Position numbers and translations under genes: made by a program | Part shown: one piece after another, positions 1 through 11,695 of the stretch | How positions within the stretch are numbered: position 1 is the stretch's first letter | Layout of the letters: each line of letters opens with the position of its first letter | Notes under the pieces: generated by a model | Database searches by the model: none | Told to the model about the DNA's origin: nothing | Seen by the model: only the letters and a program-made list of their open reading frames with translations | NCBI GenBank assembly: GCA_021432635.1 | Contig: MU270155.1 | Span: 1-47,027, forward strand | Direction: 5' to 3' | Source: Thozetella sp. PMI_491 | Taxonomy: Eukaryota > Ascomycota > Sordariomycetes > Chaetosphaeriales > Chaetosphaeriaceae | Length of the DNA stretch: 47,027 bases

Positions 1-584
1 GGGGGGGGTTTCCTACAGGCTCGGGGCGGGTGTAGTGGAACATGTCGGGGGCGATGTCGATCGTCTTGCCCTCAATCTTGTCGGCCCAGCCAGCATAGTA
101 CCTGAGGCAGCCGACAACGGCGCCGGCATCGCCACGGGCCATCATGATGGACTTGCCATTGTCCAAGGACTCGACCGCAGCGAGGAGGTCAAGGTTCTGC
201 TCGGCCAGATCGGCAAGCTTGTTCATGAGGAGGCCGCGCTTCTGGGGGGTCGTCTGGCGCCACTCGGTCTCGAACGCCTTGCGGGCAGCAGCGACGGCAA
301 TGTCGACATCCTTCTCGGTAGCCTCCGCCACGGAGACAATGACCTCCTCGGTCGAAGGGTTGATGACCTCGAACGTCTTCTTATCGACACCCTCAACCCA
401 CTCGTTGTTGATGAACCTGTTGCCTGGTGTAAGTGACACTGTGAGGGAGATGCGGATGCTCGTCGGGGCAGACGTGGCATAGTTGGCAGAGTGATTTGAG
501 GGGGATAGAGGGATGGGGAGCTCACAATCCGGTGGGTTGCTTGTACGCGCCGGTGAGGGGCGTCTTGAGCTCGACGAAGGACAT
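1..584 (-). CDS. aldA: Aldehyde dehydrogenase, NAD(P)+-dependent (5' part, cut by window edge)
   Basis: This is the N-terminal third of a fungal aldehyde dehydrogenase, the enzyme that oxidises acetaldehyde and other aldehydes to acids. Translation starts at ATG 584-582 (MSFVELKTPLTGAYKQ). Exon 1 is 584-526 and intron 1 is 525-417, with donor GTGAGC. The next exon starts at 416 and restores the family sequence (GLFINNEWVEGVDKKTFEVI). Family hallmarks seen are FINNEW, VINPSTEE, AARKAFE, LADLAEQN, ESLDNGKS and YYAGWADKI, followed by HYTRPEP. A GT at 16-15 directly after PEP could be the donor of a second intron. The NAD-binding core and the catalytic cysteine lie outside the window. In Aspergillus the homologue AldA serves ethanol catabolism; assigning this copy to that role is an inference. 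The family call is secure, the exact paralogue less so. Confidence 0.94.
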
Positions 585-3500
585 GATTGCTGGTGGAGGG
601 AGGGGGGTATCTTAACAACGGATCTTGGCACAGCGAAGATGGGGTGAGTTCAACTCCTGGGGTATAATATGAGAATGGAGGAAAGAGGAACCGCCAGGAC
701 TGCCGGGGACTGCAACGGCTATTATATGAAGCCTCGGGCCATCTGAGGAGGGGGGAAGGTCCCTCCGTTGAGTGGCGACGAGCTCCGCGGGAGGCAAGTG
801 ATACCTCGAAGTGGGCCCGTAGCTCGAGGGAAAGTGAAGCATGAAGCGGGGTAACGGAGGTTCTGACGGCATCGGGGTATGAAGCAGGTGCGGGACAGGG
901 CGGTCGGTCTCGCTGGAGGGGGGCCCTGCTGGGTGCTAGCTCGATACTTCGGCTGGTCTTGACTCGGGACAGCATCGCTGAGACGGGGGAGCGGGCGTGC
1001 CTAGCTCCCGACCGCGGACGTCAGGATGCACTGAGCACAGCAACCGCGTGCCCCCCCGTCAAGCCCAGTCAAAGTCCAGTCCCCCCAGCTTAGGAAGGGT
1101 GCCCCGCCCCGCCTCCATCCCTCCCGCTCTCCTCAATCGCCGCATCCCCACGCATCCAGGCATCCCCTTCGCCCTAGGGGCTTTTTGCGAGGGCTTATAA
1201 TTGGGGCCCAAAGGGGATTGGCGCCTTCCCCATTGGCCACCTGCACGTCCGATTTATACCACACGCGCTTGCATCTCTGCATCGCCCGGTGGAGAGCGAG
1301 CCATGTACACACGTACCATGCGTACCTCTCTAGCTTTGCCAGTCCGTCCCAGCGCCGCGACAGAACGAACGACAGGGTGGGGTAGGTAGGGATATCTACC
1401 CAAGTACAGTGCCTACCTACGGCAGGGTATCTTGCCGTCACCCCCTCCCCGGTACCGAAAAAGTCAGCCAGCACTTCCGAATCCATCTGACGGCAATGGT
1501 ATGCAAGGCTGGTTATGACGCCTGTAGATAGCCGAGTTATTCTCTAAAGCGCTTCGTTTCGCCGCCCTCATTTCTTTTTCTCTTTGGCCCTAGGGATCTC
1601 CTAAACCAACACCTCAGCCCTCTGCCCCTTCGTCTTGTCTGCAGAACTGTGGGGAACAAGAGCTCCAGGTGTGAGCTAGTGTCCTTTCACTTGGGCTAGG
1701 ACGTTGCTGGCCCAAGGACAGCCACCAGCCGCGGGGTTCTTCAAGAGTAAAACTAATAACCACAACAATAAAAAAAAAGCATCCTGGGACCGGCCAGAAT
1801 AGCATTGACAGAATCTAGCCTCGTTGCTGGTCCGCACCTGGTTCGCTTTGTCTAGCACGCGGATTGAGCATCCCGTCCCTGTCGTTTCAGGGGCACATCG
1901 ATGACTTATACCAAGGGCAGATTGCCCCGGTATCGATTCTTCACCGTCGTGCCTCAACCACACATTACAAATCTCGTAATAACTTTCCCCCCTCCATGCC
2001 CTTCGAAGAACAGGGTGGCCTAGGCCTTTGCCCCAAGGGGGGTTCCAGTCGCCTTGTTATCCTGACTGGGCATGCAGGCGAGCAGAGGTCCTCGGATGGA
2101 CCAGCGCTAGTCCCCCCGGCGAACGTGGAGTACCTGGAAGTACATACCTACTACAGTATGTAAGGCGCAGCCCGCCCGCTGTGTTCCGACCTGGTGTTGG
2201 GGTTGTCGGCGTTAGGCGAAGGGGCGATACCCCGCATATTCTTGGCAGTTTTGCTACCCCTCCCTCGGCTTAAAATCGACGTCAAAGACAGGGCAGCATA
2301 GAAGCCGTTCAGAGTGAGCTGACGCATTCGGTCGGCCGCCAGGAGAGGCAGTATTTGTTGATATTCTCAGCATCAAATTGCGTGGCCACCTAACCCCTCC
2401 CGTTTTGCATAAAAAGCCGTATTCGGGCCACTACCCCCTGCCGTGGTATTGAGGACCTTCGTAGGGGACCGACGCACGCGGACCGCCGAGCAGTGGAGTG
2501 TGGAGCAGAGCATGAGTAGCACAAAGGATCCCAAACTTCAGGCCCCTCTTCACTAGTCGTGTTTGTGGACGAAAGTGAAGTACCGCCTCGAGCCCCTCCC
2601 CAGAGAGAAAGTGGCCCCCAGATTGCCTCGTCCCGAGCCCATTGGGACCTGGCTTGCCTGGGCTATCCAGCTTAGGCCATGTGCGCTGGGTTGGAGCTAG
2701 GGTGGGCCTTGCGGTAGCTGGTGGAGCGCAGCGTTCCTCCGGCTCCCCGGCGCTTGGTCTTCCTGCCGACCGAGACTCGTGTCGAAGCGCGTCCAGTGAC
2801 CCCCGCCAGCCCCAGTCCCAACCCGCATAACCTAGGTTGGGTAGGTTGCTACGGAGCAGGCAAGGGGCTCGTCTCGTCTCGAATTCTGTCCTCGCGCCCG
2901 CCGCCCACTGCGCAGCGGCTCAAGGGAAGCAGCGCGGCGGCCGGACGGCCGTACGCAGGTGCCACGCCACCTTGAACTTCTTGCGGTGTTTCACCCAGCC
3001 TTGACAGCAAGAAGCTACTGTACCCCGGACGCAGAGAGCCTGGGGATCGTTCGATACCGGATGGATGGCATCTCCTCCTCGAACTTCCCCTCGACCTGCG
3101 CAGCGCTTCCCCCCTCCTTCCTTCCAGCTAGGGAAGTGAGGAGCTTTAGGCGGAGCTGAGCTGAGCTGCCAGCGATCCTAATCTATGGAGTCACATTGCC
3201 CGGTCCCGGAGTCCCGGTCGTCGCAAGGCGCCCAGGGCAGACCTAGATTTGAGGTGTTTGGTTTTTCTTCAGTCTCCCGGCCACGGGAGGAAGTCGAGAG
3301 GTCTCCACCCTACTACCTAGGTTGGTCCAAATTGGCTCCAGTTAGTCCTTGCCTATGCATCCTGGACTACCAACCGCCCAGCGCAGCCAACAAAAAGAGC
3401 AACGACTAAGCGCGCTCGGGTAATAATCCGACGGGAATTAAAAGCGAATGCCCCCCAAGGTGAACGACCACAATGGCTTCCTTGCCATCCTAGGATGTCT

Positions 3501-4277
3501 TGCTGCCTTAGGTAAGACGAGCCGGATCTACTTAGAGTACCAAACTGGAACTCGATTCTTGAACTCAATTTTTTTCCGGGTTGCAGCCACGTCTTTCTTT
3601 CTAGCTACACCGATGGGCTTTGTATTTATCTCTTGATCTGTTTTCTTATAATATTACTGGTTAATAGCTTGGTTTGATAGCCGCCCACCATTTGCTCGCG
3701 ATGCGTCTGTCGGGGAGCTCTTGCTCTCGTCGCTCTGCCTGCGCATCGCAACGTGGGGTCTTTCTGGCGGTGGAGGGGCTGGTTAAGAGCGGGCGCCGAT
3801 AAGCTCGCTGATACCGGGTAGGAACCACAGTATGCAGACCCGAGAAGAATCCCCGTGTAGATGATGGATTGTTCGAGCTGCGGTAGGGCAAGGCCTCCTG
3901 CATCGATCCGATGCAATATCTGCCGAATTCTGTGATTCAATTCAACAAAGTTGGGATTATTTTTCCTGGATCGGAATTTTCATGTGTCCAGGCGGACGTT
4001 GTGTATCGTATCGAAGGGCAGAAAATAAGGGCAATTTTTTTTTGGAGATCGGAGCTCCTTCAGATTTTTCCCGACAACCAGCTACGCAACCGTAACGCCG
4101 ACCATCCTGTCGACCGCATCACTGCCTCGTCGGTTGATCGGGCCTCTTTATCCAGCAAAACTGCACCGATTGACTGGATCGTGATTGTTCTCCCAGCGCT
4201 ACACGGCAGTGCGCGGCCGCGCAATTGCTGTCAATGGGCTAGATCGCACCCGACCGTTCGCCCACCCCCTCGACGAC
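585..4277. other. Divergent intergenic region, aldehyde dehydrogenase / TBF1-like gene
   Basis: This 3.7 kb stretch separates the starts of two divergently transcribed genes. I found no reading frame with recognisable protein features, no tRNA and no transposon remnant. It holds pyrimidine-rich tracts, several ACCTAGGT or TACCTAC-type words (for example near 1382-1425, 2831 and 3318) and a T-run near 4036. It presumably holds promoters and 5' leaders of both genes. Confidence 0.5.
660..726 (-). promoter_or_regulatory. TATA-like elements upstream of the aldehyde dehydrogenase
   Basis: On the minus strand the AT-rich words TATTATA (about 662-669) and ATATAATA (about 719-726) lie about 80 and 140 nt upstream of the ATG at 584, in otherwise GC-rich DNA. 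This spacing suits fungal core promoters. It is a motif match only; the transcription start is unknown. Confidence 0.3.
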
Positions 4278-7200
4278 ATGATGGCCGCCGAAGCCACCGA
4301 TCTTGCGGCAGACCTGCTGGCCGCCCTGAATTCCTCCGCTGTAGAAGAGACTCCTGAGCTGCTATTGTCCGCGCAACCTATCCAGCCTGAGCAGGCGATC
4401 GAACCTGAGGCGCCCTTCTTGACGTCGACCGCCACCAATGCGCCTACCGAACCGCTCGCGACGACTACCGATTCGGCCTCTTCTGTCCCCACGATCGACC
4501 CCCCGCAGGCCCTTGTGCCTGCCCAGTCCCCTAAAAGGCAGAGAACGCCGGATTTCGCGGGAGGAAACGATGCAAAGCGCTCAAAGATCGACCATGAGCC
4601 CTCGATGGACATGGCTATGCTCCTGCAGAATGCGCTTGGGTCTCTCGATGACGGCCTTGGGCCGCTTGCAGCCACAGAGGATACGGTCATGGAAGATGTG
4701 GTGGCAGCCGACTCTGCGACCGCGACACCGGCCCCCGCCAAGCCGGAGCCCACGCTGATGAGAGCCTCGGACAACCCCGTTTTCATGATGCGCTCGATGA
4801 GCCTCCCGGTGCTCGGCAACCTGGCCGTGCAAACACTGCTTAGACTAGGCCAGCAGTCTCGGGAAAGCACACAAGCGCTACTGTCAGACAAGCAAACCGA
4901 GTTCTACAAGACGTACGAGGCATTGAAGCGCATATTTGGGCCAGCAAGAAACATCTTTTCGGATGTCGCCCTCCTCCTATCCTGCGACGAGCTCGACATC
5001 ACTGACTCTGAGGACCGAGAGACGATACGCATGTCTAATCTCGCGACCGTCAGCCTGAGCCTCTTTGATAGCCAGGATGTTCTGCTCAAAGAGATACACG
5101 ACCAATTCCTGGCCATCTTCGTCCAGGAGCTGGGCGAGTACAAGGAATCGGCAACCGACTTCTACGTCGGGCTGAAGACGCAGGCATTCATCGGGGATGT
5201 GCAGCACCTGCCAGAAGGGGAGAGCGCTTTCGGGCTCTTGGACCATTACTTTCCAGCTGACTTCGAAGAATCCTTGAAGCAGCGGAATGGGGAGATATTT
5301 TTGAGTCTCAGCGAGGACTTGCTCGTTGCGGCAGTGAAGGAGAGACGAGACCTCCTAGCCCACGAACTGCCAAGGACGGAGAGTGCTACGTCACAGAACC
5401 AAGGCCCGGAGTTATCAGATCTTCAGATCCTCCGGTTATCACTGGCTGAGCAGTACCCAACAGATAGCCTCCTGGATGATTTCAGCGCCTATCTTCAGGC
5501 TCATCTAGGCAGCATTATCGAGTATGCTGAGAAGTACGGCGTCAACATACCGGTCGCTGAGGATACAACTGCCAAGGATTCTCCTGCGCCTCCGCCTGCG
5601 CCCGCAGCTACAGCTATAACTGTACCTGTACCTGCACTTGCACCTGACCCTGACCCTGTTGGGGAATTGGTGGACCATGATGACCTCGCTGCTCTATTAC
5701 AATCGGCAACAGCCAAGATGGAAGAGGAGATAGTGGAGCCACCTAAAGAGGAAGAGTCCTCCGCAGCGGACGGCCTAGGACTCTCCAGCATCATCCAAGA
5801 GTCGCTGAACAGCGAAATGGACTTAGCGTCTCTCATCCGGGAGAACTTGGGCGACACGACTGAGACCAAGCCCCAACCAGGTTACACCATGCCCTCGTAT
5901 GCAACCATCAACGGCGAGGTGAATGGTAAGCATCCTTCCTACATCCATGGCCAGATTCATGGCGATCTAACCCCCATCAGGACAACCCCAGTTTCAGTCT
6001 CTGGCCCAGCTGAACCAGCTGCATGCCTCGCCCTATCACTCATATACTCAAACCGTGCCGCAGCCGCAGCCCAATGTAAGCGAGAACGGAGACCTCCTGC
6101 CTCCAAATCAATCCTCTCCAACGGCAGTCCTCTATGAGAGGGCGCGCCAGGCCGCAGTTGCCAAGTCCTCGTCGTCCACCCGGCGTGAAGGCCTGCATTC
6201 TACCCGGCGGCCGTGGACACCTGAGGAGGAAAAGGCGCTTATGGCGGGGTTGGATATGGTCAAAGGCCCTCACTGGAGCCAGATTCTGTCCCTTTTTGGA
6301 GTCAACGGCACGATATCCGACATTCTCAAGGATCGCACGCAGGTTCAGCTCAAAGACAAGGCGCGCAACTTGAAATTGTTCTTCCTCAAGACGAGCTCGG
6401 AGATGCCCTACTATCTCCAGAGCGTCACGGGAGAACTGAAGACCCGGGCGCCTAGCCAGGCCGCCCGCAAAGAGGCCGAGGAGAAGGCGAGGGTGAATTC
6501 GGAAGAAGAGCAAGCCAGACTGCAAGGCATAATGACCCTCGCCAGCGGTCTGCAAAATAACCACCCCAACGCGCGGTCGCCAATCCCTGCTTCCACCCCA
6601 GTTCTCGGTAGTCCCATGACGCCTCGCATCGGCCTTGCTGGCACCAGCGGAACGCCCACCCCACAAGGTCCTGCAAATATCGCCCCGGCCCCCATGGCAG
6701 GGTCGGCCAAATCACCGGACATCAAGAGTGAGCCGGTGGACCATGTTGGCATGGCGCATGGCTTGCCGCAGAACGGACTGCCGATCGCCCAGCAGCTGGC
6801 CCAGATACATTCACGCGTCAAACAGGAAGTGCATGGTTTGCCGCAGATACAGCCGAGGGTACCGACTCCCCACGCCCCTCTTGCTCCTGCTCCCCAAGCC
6901 CAAGCCCTGTCTCAGCCACAGCCCCAGAGTCACGGTCTGCCTCAAACCCAGAACATCCCTCGTCAGTCACCTCAGACGACGGCCACGTATCCCCCATTCC
7001 GCCCCCAGCAGCTTGCTCATCTCCAACCTCACCCCTCTGCATCAGCACAAACGCCCGCCCAAGGCCAGCAGGCTCTCCAGCAACAGCAGCAGAGCTCCGC
7101 CTCGCGGCCCGGCCAAGTGCAATTATCCGCTGCTCAAGGCTCGGCCCAAACGCCTCAGCCAGCTCAGACACAGACGCAGGACGGTGGCCACCATCCTTCT

Positions 7201-7455
7201 GTCCAGGCGGCCCAATTACAAACAAGTCAAGTAGCGGCGGCTGCCGTCCCCCAGCCGGCTCCTCACACGCCCACACCGACTCCAAACATGAGCAACAGCG
7301 GTTGCGATCCAACAAACTTCTCGCCGCCTACGTCAAGCAACCATGCGGCTGACGATAGTGCCGAGGCATCACTGCTGGAGACCCTTAGGGCCGCAATGGC
7401 TTCCGCCCCAGAATCCCACACTCCGTTGGTGTCATCTGAGGCCCCTACTGCCTAG
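4278..7455 (+). CDS. tbf1: TRF/TBF1-family telobox Myb DNA-binding protein
   Basis: Predicted protein of 1040 aa from two exons, 4278-5925 and 5981-7455. Intron 5926-5980 has a GTAAGC donor, a branch-like CTAAC and a CATCAG acceptor; joining the exons moves the frame exactly into the downstream one. ATG 4278 is chosen as the first ATG in frame. Residues about 166-355 resemble the TRF homology (TRFH) dimerisation region of TBF1/Taz1 proteins. A single Myb/SANT repeat sits at about 625-690 ([16 protein letters not shown]) and ends in the telobox-like [14 protein letters not shown]. That combination is the hallmark of proteins that bind TTAGGG-type DNA at telomeres or, for yeast Tbf1, at promoters. 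The C-terminal third is a disordered Gln/Pro-rich tail. Whether it acts at telomeres, at promoters or both cannot be told from sequence. Confidence 0.86.
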
Positions 7456-8187
7456 GGAGGGCTCTTCTGGGCAGCGAGAACGGAAGCTGGAGTTTGTTGG
7501 CAACTATTCCAACCATCATCGTAGCTACCGGTAACAGTAGGCCATCCTTCAGACGATGGATGGAGCCTTGTCGCCTATATCCGGCAGCACAATTCTTACA
7601 GCATTTGGAGTCACCGCTTGTTCTTGCGGAGCTCACACGTCTCACATGGCGGGTGGAGTCTTATAGAGAAGCAGGCGTGTACGAGTTTGCGCTCGGTCTG
7701 AGAAGGAGAAGAGAAAAAAAGGTCAGTGTTAGCTGTGGCAAATATGGCGGTTCAGCGTTCCCGCCGGGGTGCCACAGGATATGCTGTGTGTCCTTGGACA
7801 TTGTTTCGGGGGTGGCCAATTGAGGGGACTTTACCAGGGGGGTGGAGGGAACTGTTTGCTTTTGGGCGTCAAGATACCATAGGATCAGGAAGAGGGCTAA
7901 GATAGCGGCGCAATACCAGTAACACGGTATCTAAGGCAGATTGGGCAGTCAACTCACTGCCATGAATCGGCGCGGATGAGTCGTGAATGAATTTGAATGT
8001 GAGACAAGGAAAGCTAGCGCTGTCGAAGGAACTAGTCGGCCGCTTCCCGTACCGCACGCAGGTGGTGAGAATGCCGAACTACTCCGACCTCGCCGCAAAG
8101 CGCCAGTCTCCACCCAACTCAAGACGCCCCCTACCCGCTCGGGCACAGAAACGTACCCATTGTCTCTGTTGCGTACTTTGTACTACC
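7456..8187. other. Intergenic region between TBF1-like gene and methyltransferase
   Basis: This 732-base spacer lies between two genes on the same strand. It should hold the 3' end of the first transcript and the promoter of the second. No convincing coding or RNA gene was seen. Confidence 0.5.
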
Positions 8188-8967
8188 ATGTCAGACCCCA
8201 AGTCACGGTTCAACGCGGAGGCTGCGGCCTGGGACTCCAACCCTTATGTGCATCGCGCCTCTGAGGAGGCCCTCCAAGCCATCCTCGCAGCCCACCCGGA
8301 GCTCGTGGAGGCCAAGAACAAAGGGACCACAGCCACGGAAGGCATCGATGTGCTGGAAATCGGCTGTGGCACGGGCCTCCTCTCCCTTCTCCTAGCCCCC
8401 TACGTGCGGTCGATCGTCGCCGTCGACGCGGCCGGGGGGATGATCGATAAGCTCAGCGAAAAGCTGGCCGCCCTCCCCGAAGGCGCGGAGGGGCGCAACA
8501 TCACGCCTCTGCACCTGCTGCTGGAGGATCCAGAAGACGCGAGCCTTCCACCAGCGCACGAGGCGCAGGCGGAAGGACCGCGGCGCAAGTTTGACCTCGT
8601 CACGTCGCACCTCGTCCTACACCACATCCCAGACCTGGCCGCAGTCCTGCAGACCATGCATGGCTGTCTCAAGCCCGGCGGCCGGCTCGCCCTCACCGAC
8701 TTTGAGGACTTTGGGCCGGCGGCGCGCCGGTTCCACCCGGAGTCTAAGATGGAGGGCGTCGAACGGCACGGCGTCAACGCGGTCTGGTTCGCCGGCCTGA
8801 TGCGCGACGCGGGGTTCACCGACGTCGAGGCACAGGCTGCGTGGACCATGAATAAAGCGGTGGAGCGCTTCCCGGGTGAGTGGAATGCAGGAAAGCCCCA
8901 GGGCGAGGGGGTGGTGCTTGAGACGATGGACTTTCCCTTCCTCCTGTGCCAAGGGACAAAGCCTTGA
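8188..8967 (+). CDS. Class I SAM-dependent methyltransferase (Methyltransf_11/UbiE-like)
   Basis: Single-exon protein of 259 aa. The start at 8188 is the ATG that gives the usual family N-terminus (MSDPKSRFNAEAAAWDSNP); the frame is open further upstream but without family sequence. Motif I, the SAM-binding glycine loop, is VLEIGCGTGLLSLLL at about residue 55. It is followed by an acidic end of strand beta-2 (VAVDAAGGM), motif FDLVTSHLVLHHIPD and post-motif LKPGGRLALTDFED. This is the layout of small cytosolic methyltransferases related to UbiE/COQ5. The substrate cannot be inferred, and no neighbouring pathway genes help. It lies 732 bases downstream of the TBF1-like gene on the same strand and probably has its own promoter. 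Confidence 0.86.
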   Translation: MSDPKSRFNAEAAAWDSNPYVHRASEEALQAILAAHPELVEAKNKGTTATEGIDVLEIGCGTGLLSLLLAPYVRSIVAVDAAGGMIDKLSEKLAALPEGAEGRNITPLHLLLEDPEDASLPPAHEAQAEGPRRKFDLVTSHLVLHHIPDLAAVLQTMHGCLKPGGRLALTDFEDFGPAARRFHPESKMEGVERHGVNAVWFAGLMRDAGFTDVEAQAAWTMNKAVERFPGEWNAGKPQGEGVVLETMDFPFLLCQGTKP

Positions 8968-9598
8968 GCGAAACGGGGACTGCCATCCACGGCCGATGTT
9001 TACAGGATGGGTTTGCAAAATGGCCATGTTACGCCATTTAGACTATTCCAGAAAGAACTTAACTGCCTACCCCTTTCGCCACGCCGACCCAGAGCAAAAT
9101 GTGAAATGGAATTGTTAAGGCCACGAGCCTATTTATCGGTAACCACACCGTCAAAACCGAAGGGTGAAAGCAGTGTTGCCGCCTCGTTACGGCATTCGTA
9201 ATACGCTTAATTTATGCGACGAATCTCCAGTTGAGGCAATATTTTGATACTCATCAACCAGGTCTTGCTTTGGCACCAGCAAACGTTCCCGTAGTTGGCC
9301 TAATGTGACCGCCCGGCCATGGTCGAGCGTGCGGTCTGTGGCGTTTGGTCCGGAGCTGGCATGATCACGTTGAAGCTTGTATTGTATGAGACTATTGTCA
9401 CCACAACGTTGTTTGATATCGATTACGAGCTTTCGTTGTGCCACATTAGCAACGGGAAGCCATGTCTGGCTCATCATGTCCGCCTTATCCTTGGCTGCTT
9501 TATAACCACTCCAGAATATCGTGGCTAATACTTCCGGCCAGTATAGACCTCGCTGCGAATCAATAAAATACACACACTGACTAGTTCTTTCTATCATC
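8968..9598. other. Intergenic region upstream of the Cys/His-repeat locus
   Basis: About 630 bases, more AT-rich than its flanks. No gene, tRNA or repeat recognised. It should hold the methyltransferase 3' end and the promoter of the Cys/His-repeat locus, if that locus is transcribed. Confidence 0.45.
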
Positions 9599-11369
9599 AT
9601 GTCATTTCTCGAGTGGGTTTGTGGTTGGGAGAGATCATGCAGGAGGTGCGGACGGCACATCGCTGACAAGAAGATTTACAAGTCAGGACGAGATTTTTAC
9701 TGCAGCCAGTGTTGGCACAAAAAGAAAATGGATGGTATGTACTGCGGCAATCTGCGGACTGCTGACCGGATGAGAGTCCCTTCTCTCACTTCTTCTGGCG
9801 CAGGTTCAAGGTAAAGGTTCGTAGCAGCGCAAAACACGACCGCTGACGCTATAGATAGACCCCAAGCAGAAAGACTCCAAGCAGAAAGCCCCCCCAACCG
9901 GTTTCGCCCATTTCGATATGACACAAGGAAACTTCGGTGGTCACCAGTTCTGGCCGGGAGTACGTACGTAAAACCACATAATTTTTCCGTGGCTTAAAAA
10001 GGATATTAGTTGACCGATGAGTTGTATATAAGCCCTCTGCAAGAAGAGTGGCTGCATGGAAGAGCACGGGGTGGATGGTTTCTGCCCTGGCCACACCTGT
10101 CAGACTGCTGACTGTGACGACGGCAGAGCGGGCACCTATTTCTGTGAGAATCACACATGCGAGGAAGCATTCTGTAATGACCAATGCCTCGGAACTGGTG
10201 ATCCCGGCAGCGCTGGCAGGCGGTGCGATCCTCACAGGACGTGCGCCTTAGACAACTACCGTCGATGAACCCACCTTCGCGATGGTAAGTTTGGTCTAAT
10301 TCCGCACTCTCTTCGTATTCTGTTCCCAAATGGCCCTGCTGCTACTAAGCACCGGTAATCTAATACTCTTCCGCGATAGACGATACCGTGGCAAAGTACT
10401 GTGGCGGCCACTACTGCCACTGGGTTGGATGCGACGAGCCTCGAGCGGATAGCGGCACTTACTGCCAAAGCCATACATGCAGGATCGCCTGGTGTAGCAG
10501 CCCGCTAACTATCGAAATTGGGCAATGTTGTAGTGCGCATGAGTGCAAGAAGGAGGATTGTCAGCTCCAGCGATAGGCGGAGGCAAGCGAGTGGTGCGGC
10601 CAATATAAATGCCGACACTTCGACTGCGGGCACCTAGCGCACCCGCAGAGTGGGTTTTGCGTTCAGCATCAGAAGTGCATCAGGTATAGATGGGAAGAAG
10701 CAAGGACGGCGACTGGTGATGGTATGTTGGACCCGTGCGAGAGGCGTGAGTGTTTACCCGGCCATGGACTGATTGTTTACTTTGCCCCTTCGGACCCACC
10801 GTGATTATGATGTCCACCTTCTTCCCTCGCTACCTTACCCGACCTATATGACTACCTCGCTAACCTGCTTCGCTGTTTCCGTAGATGCCTTTGAGTTCTT
10901 AGCTGCTACCTTCGGCGATGGATGGTGCGTGAAGCAAGCAGTCGGTCGAGGACAGACATGCGCAGAGCACAAATGTGGCGCCGAGGTTTGCGCTGCCATG
11001 AAACATCACGGGTGCCGAAAGCAAGGCCGCCGCATCTCAGGATCTGATGGCATCACATACAACCAGGATCACCGGTGCATAAATAATGGTTGCCAGCTAC
11101 CGCCTAGCGACGGAGATGTTGCCGTTTACCCTGAGGCGGCGCTTCCGAATTCGGGGCACTACCTGTTGTGCATTCGCCCGGGGACTATGGATGCAAGAGT
11201 ACACCCCGGAAGCTTTGGAAACGGAACAATGGTGCCGGAGATGCACCCCTGGAACTATGGCAAAACATATGGAGGTATTCTAGTCTGGCCAGGCTATGTG
11301 GCCGTGGGAGAGCTTGGCTCGATGCCTCAGTATATGGTGTCCAGCAATCTTCCGTGCACGAGATCCTAG
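9599..11369 (+). pseudogene. Cys/His-repeat protein gene, multi-exon, with two in-frame stops
   Basis: Reconstructed exons are 9599-9734, 9859-9967 (donor GTACGT next), about 10050-10284, 10380-10721 and 10885 to about 11369. Introns have good donors (GTATGT, GTACGT, GTAAGT, GTATGT), branch points and acceptors, and all fall in phase 1. Exon 1 encodes a treble-clef-like pair, CRRC...YCSQC. Later exons encode repeated modules of the form C-x2-H-x-C-x4-C about 9 residues apart (FCPGHTCQTADC, FCENHTCEEAFC, YCGGHYC, YCQSHTC, CSAHEC, FCVQHQKC). The modules suggest metal binding; I do not recognise a named family. The frame is broken by TGA at 10266-10268 and TAG at 10574-10576, yet modules, splice sites and phase continue on both sides. 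Each stop is one C-to-T change from Arg CGA or Gln CAG. The 3' end is uncertain. Recent pseudogene is the simplest reading; readthrough or an assembly error are alternatives. Confidence 0.6.
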
Positions 11370-11695
11370 TCTCCGACATAGGCGTGGCCCTTTCCGCAAG
11401 GCAGAGCTTGATCGGCAGGAAAGAAAGATCGGCGGTATAATTCAAAATCGATTCTTACTGCTCACATCGCTATGGGTCTGCTGTCCGGTGACCTTCGTGA
11501 CGAACAGCCGACGGGGTATCTGAGCCGTACATAACCTATAGTGTAGTTATAATACAAGGAGCTTCCACTCTCCGACCGCATTCCTCATAACCTGTCTCAA
11601 ACGCCAGCCCATGAATGCATGAGAGGTTCATGCCGACAGATAAATGCAACCCAATCCGTGCTCCGCTAAGTATCGCGCATGGCTATGTGCAAAGC
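11370..11695. other. Convergent intergenic region, Cys/His locus / PPG1
   Basis: About 330 bases between the uncertain 3' end of the Cys/His-repeat locus and the stop codon of PPG1. No recognisable gene; it probably holds the two facing 3' ends. Confidence 0.4.

Noticed and set aside
3040..3070. GTTCGATACC resembling a tRNA B box
   Set aside because: The flanks do not form a T-stem, and no A box or acceptor stem could be found upstream.
9804..9810. Seven-nucleotide micro-exon in the Cys/His-repeat locus
   Set aside because: Flanked by good AG and GT signals, but including it either meets a stop at once or gives a poorer frame than a single intron 9735-9858.
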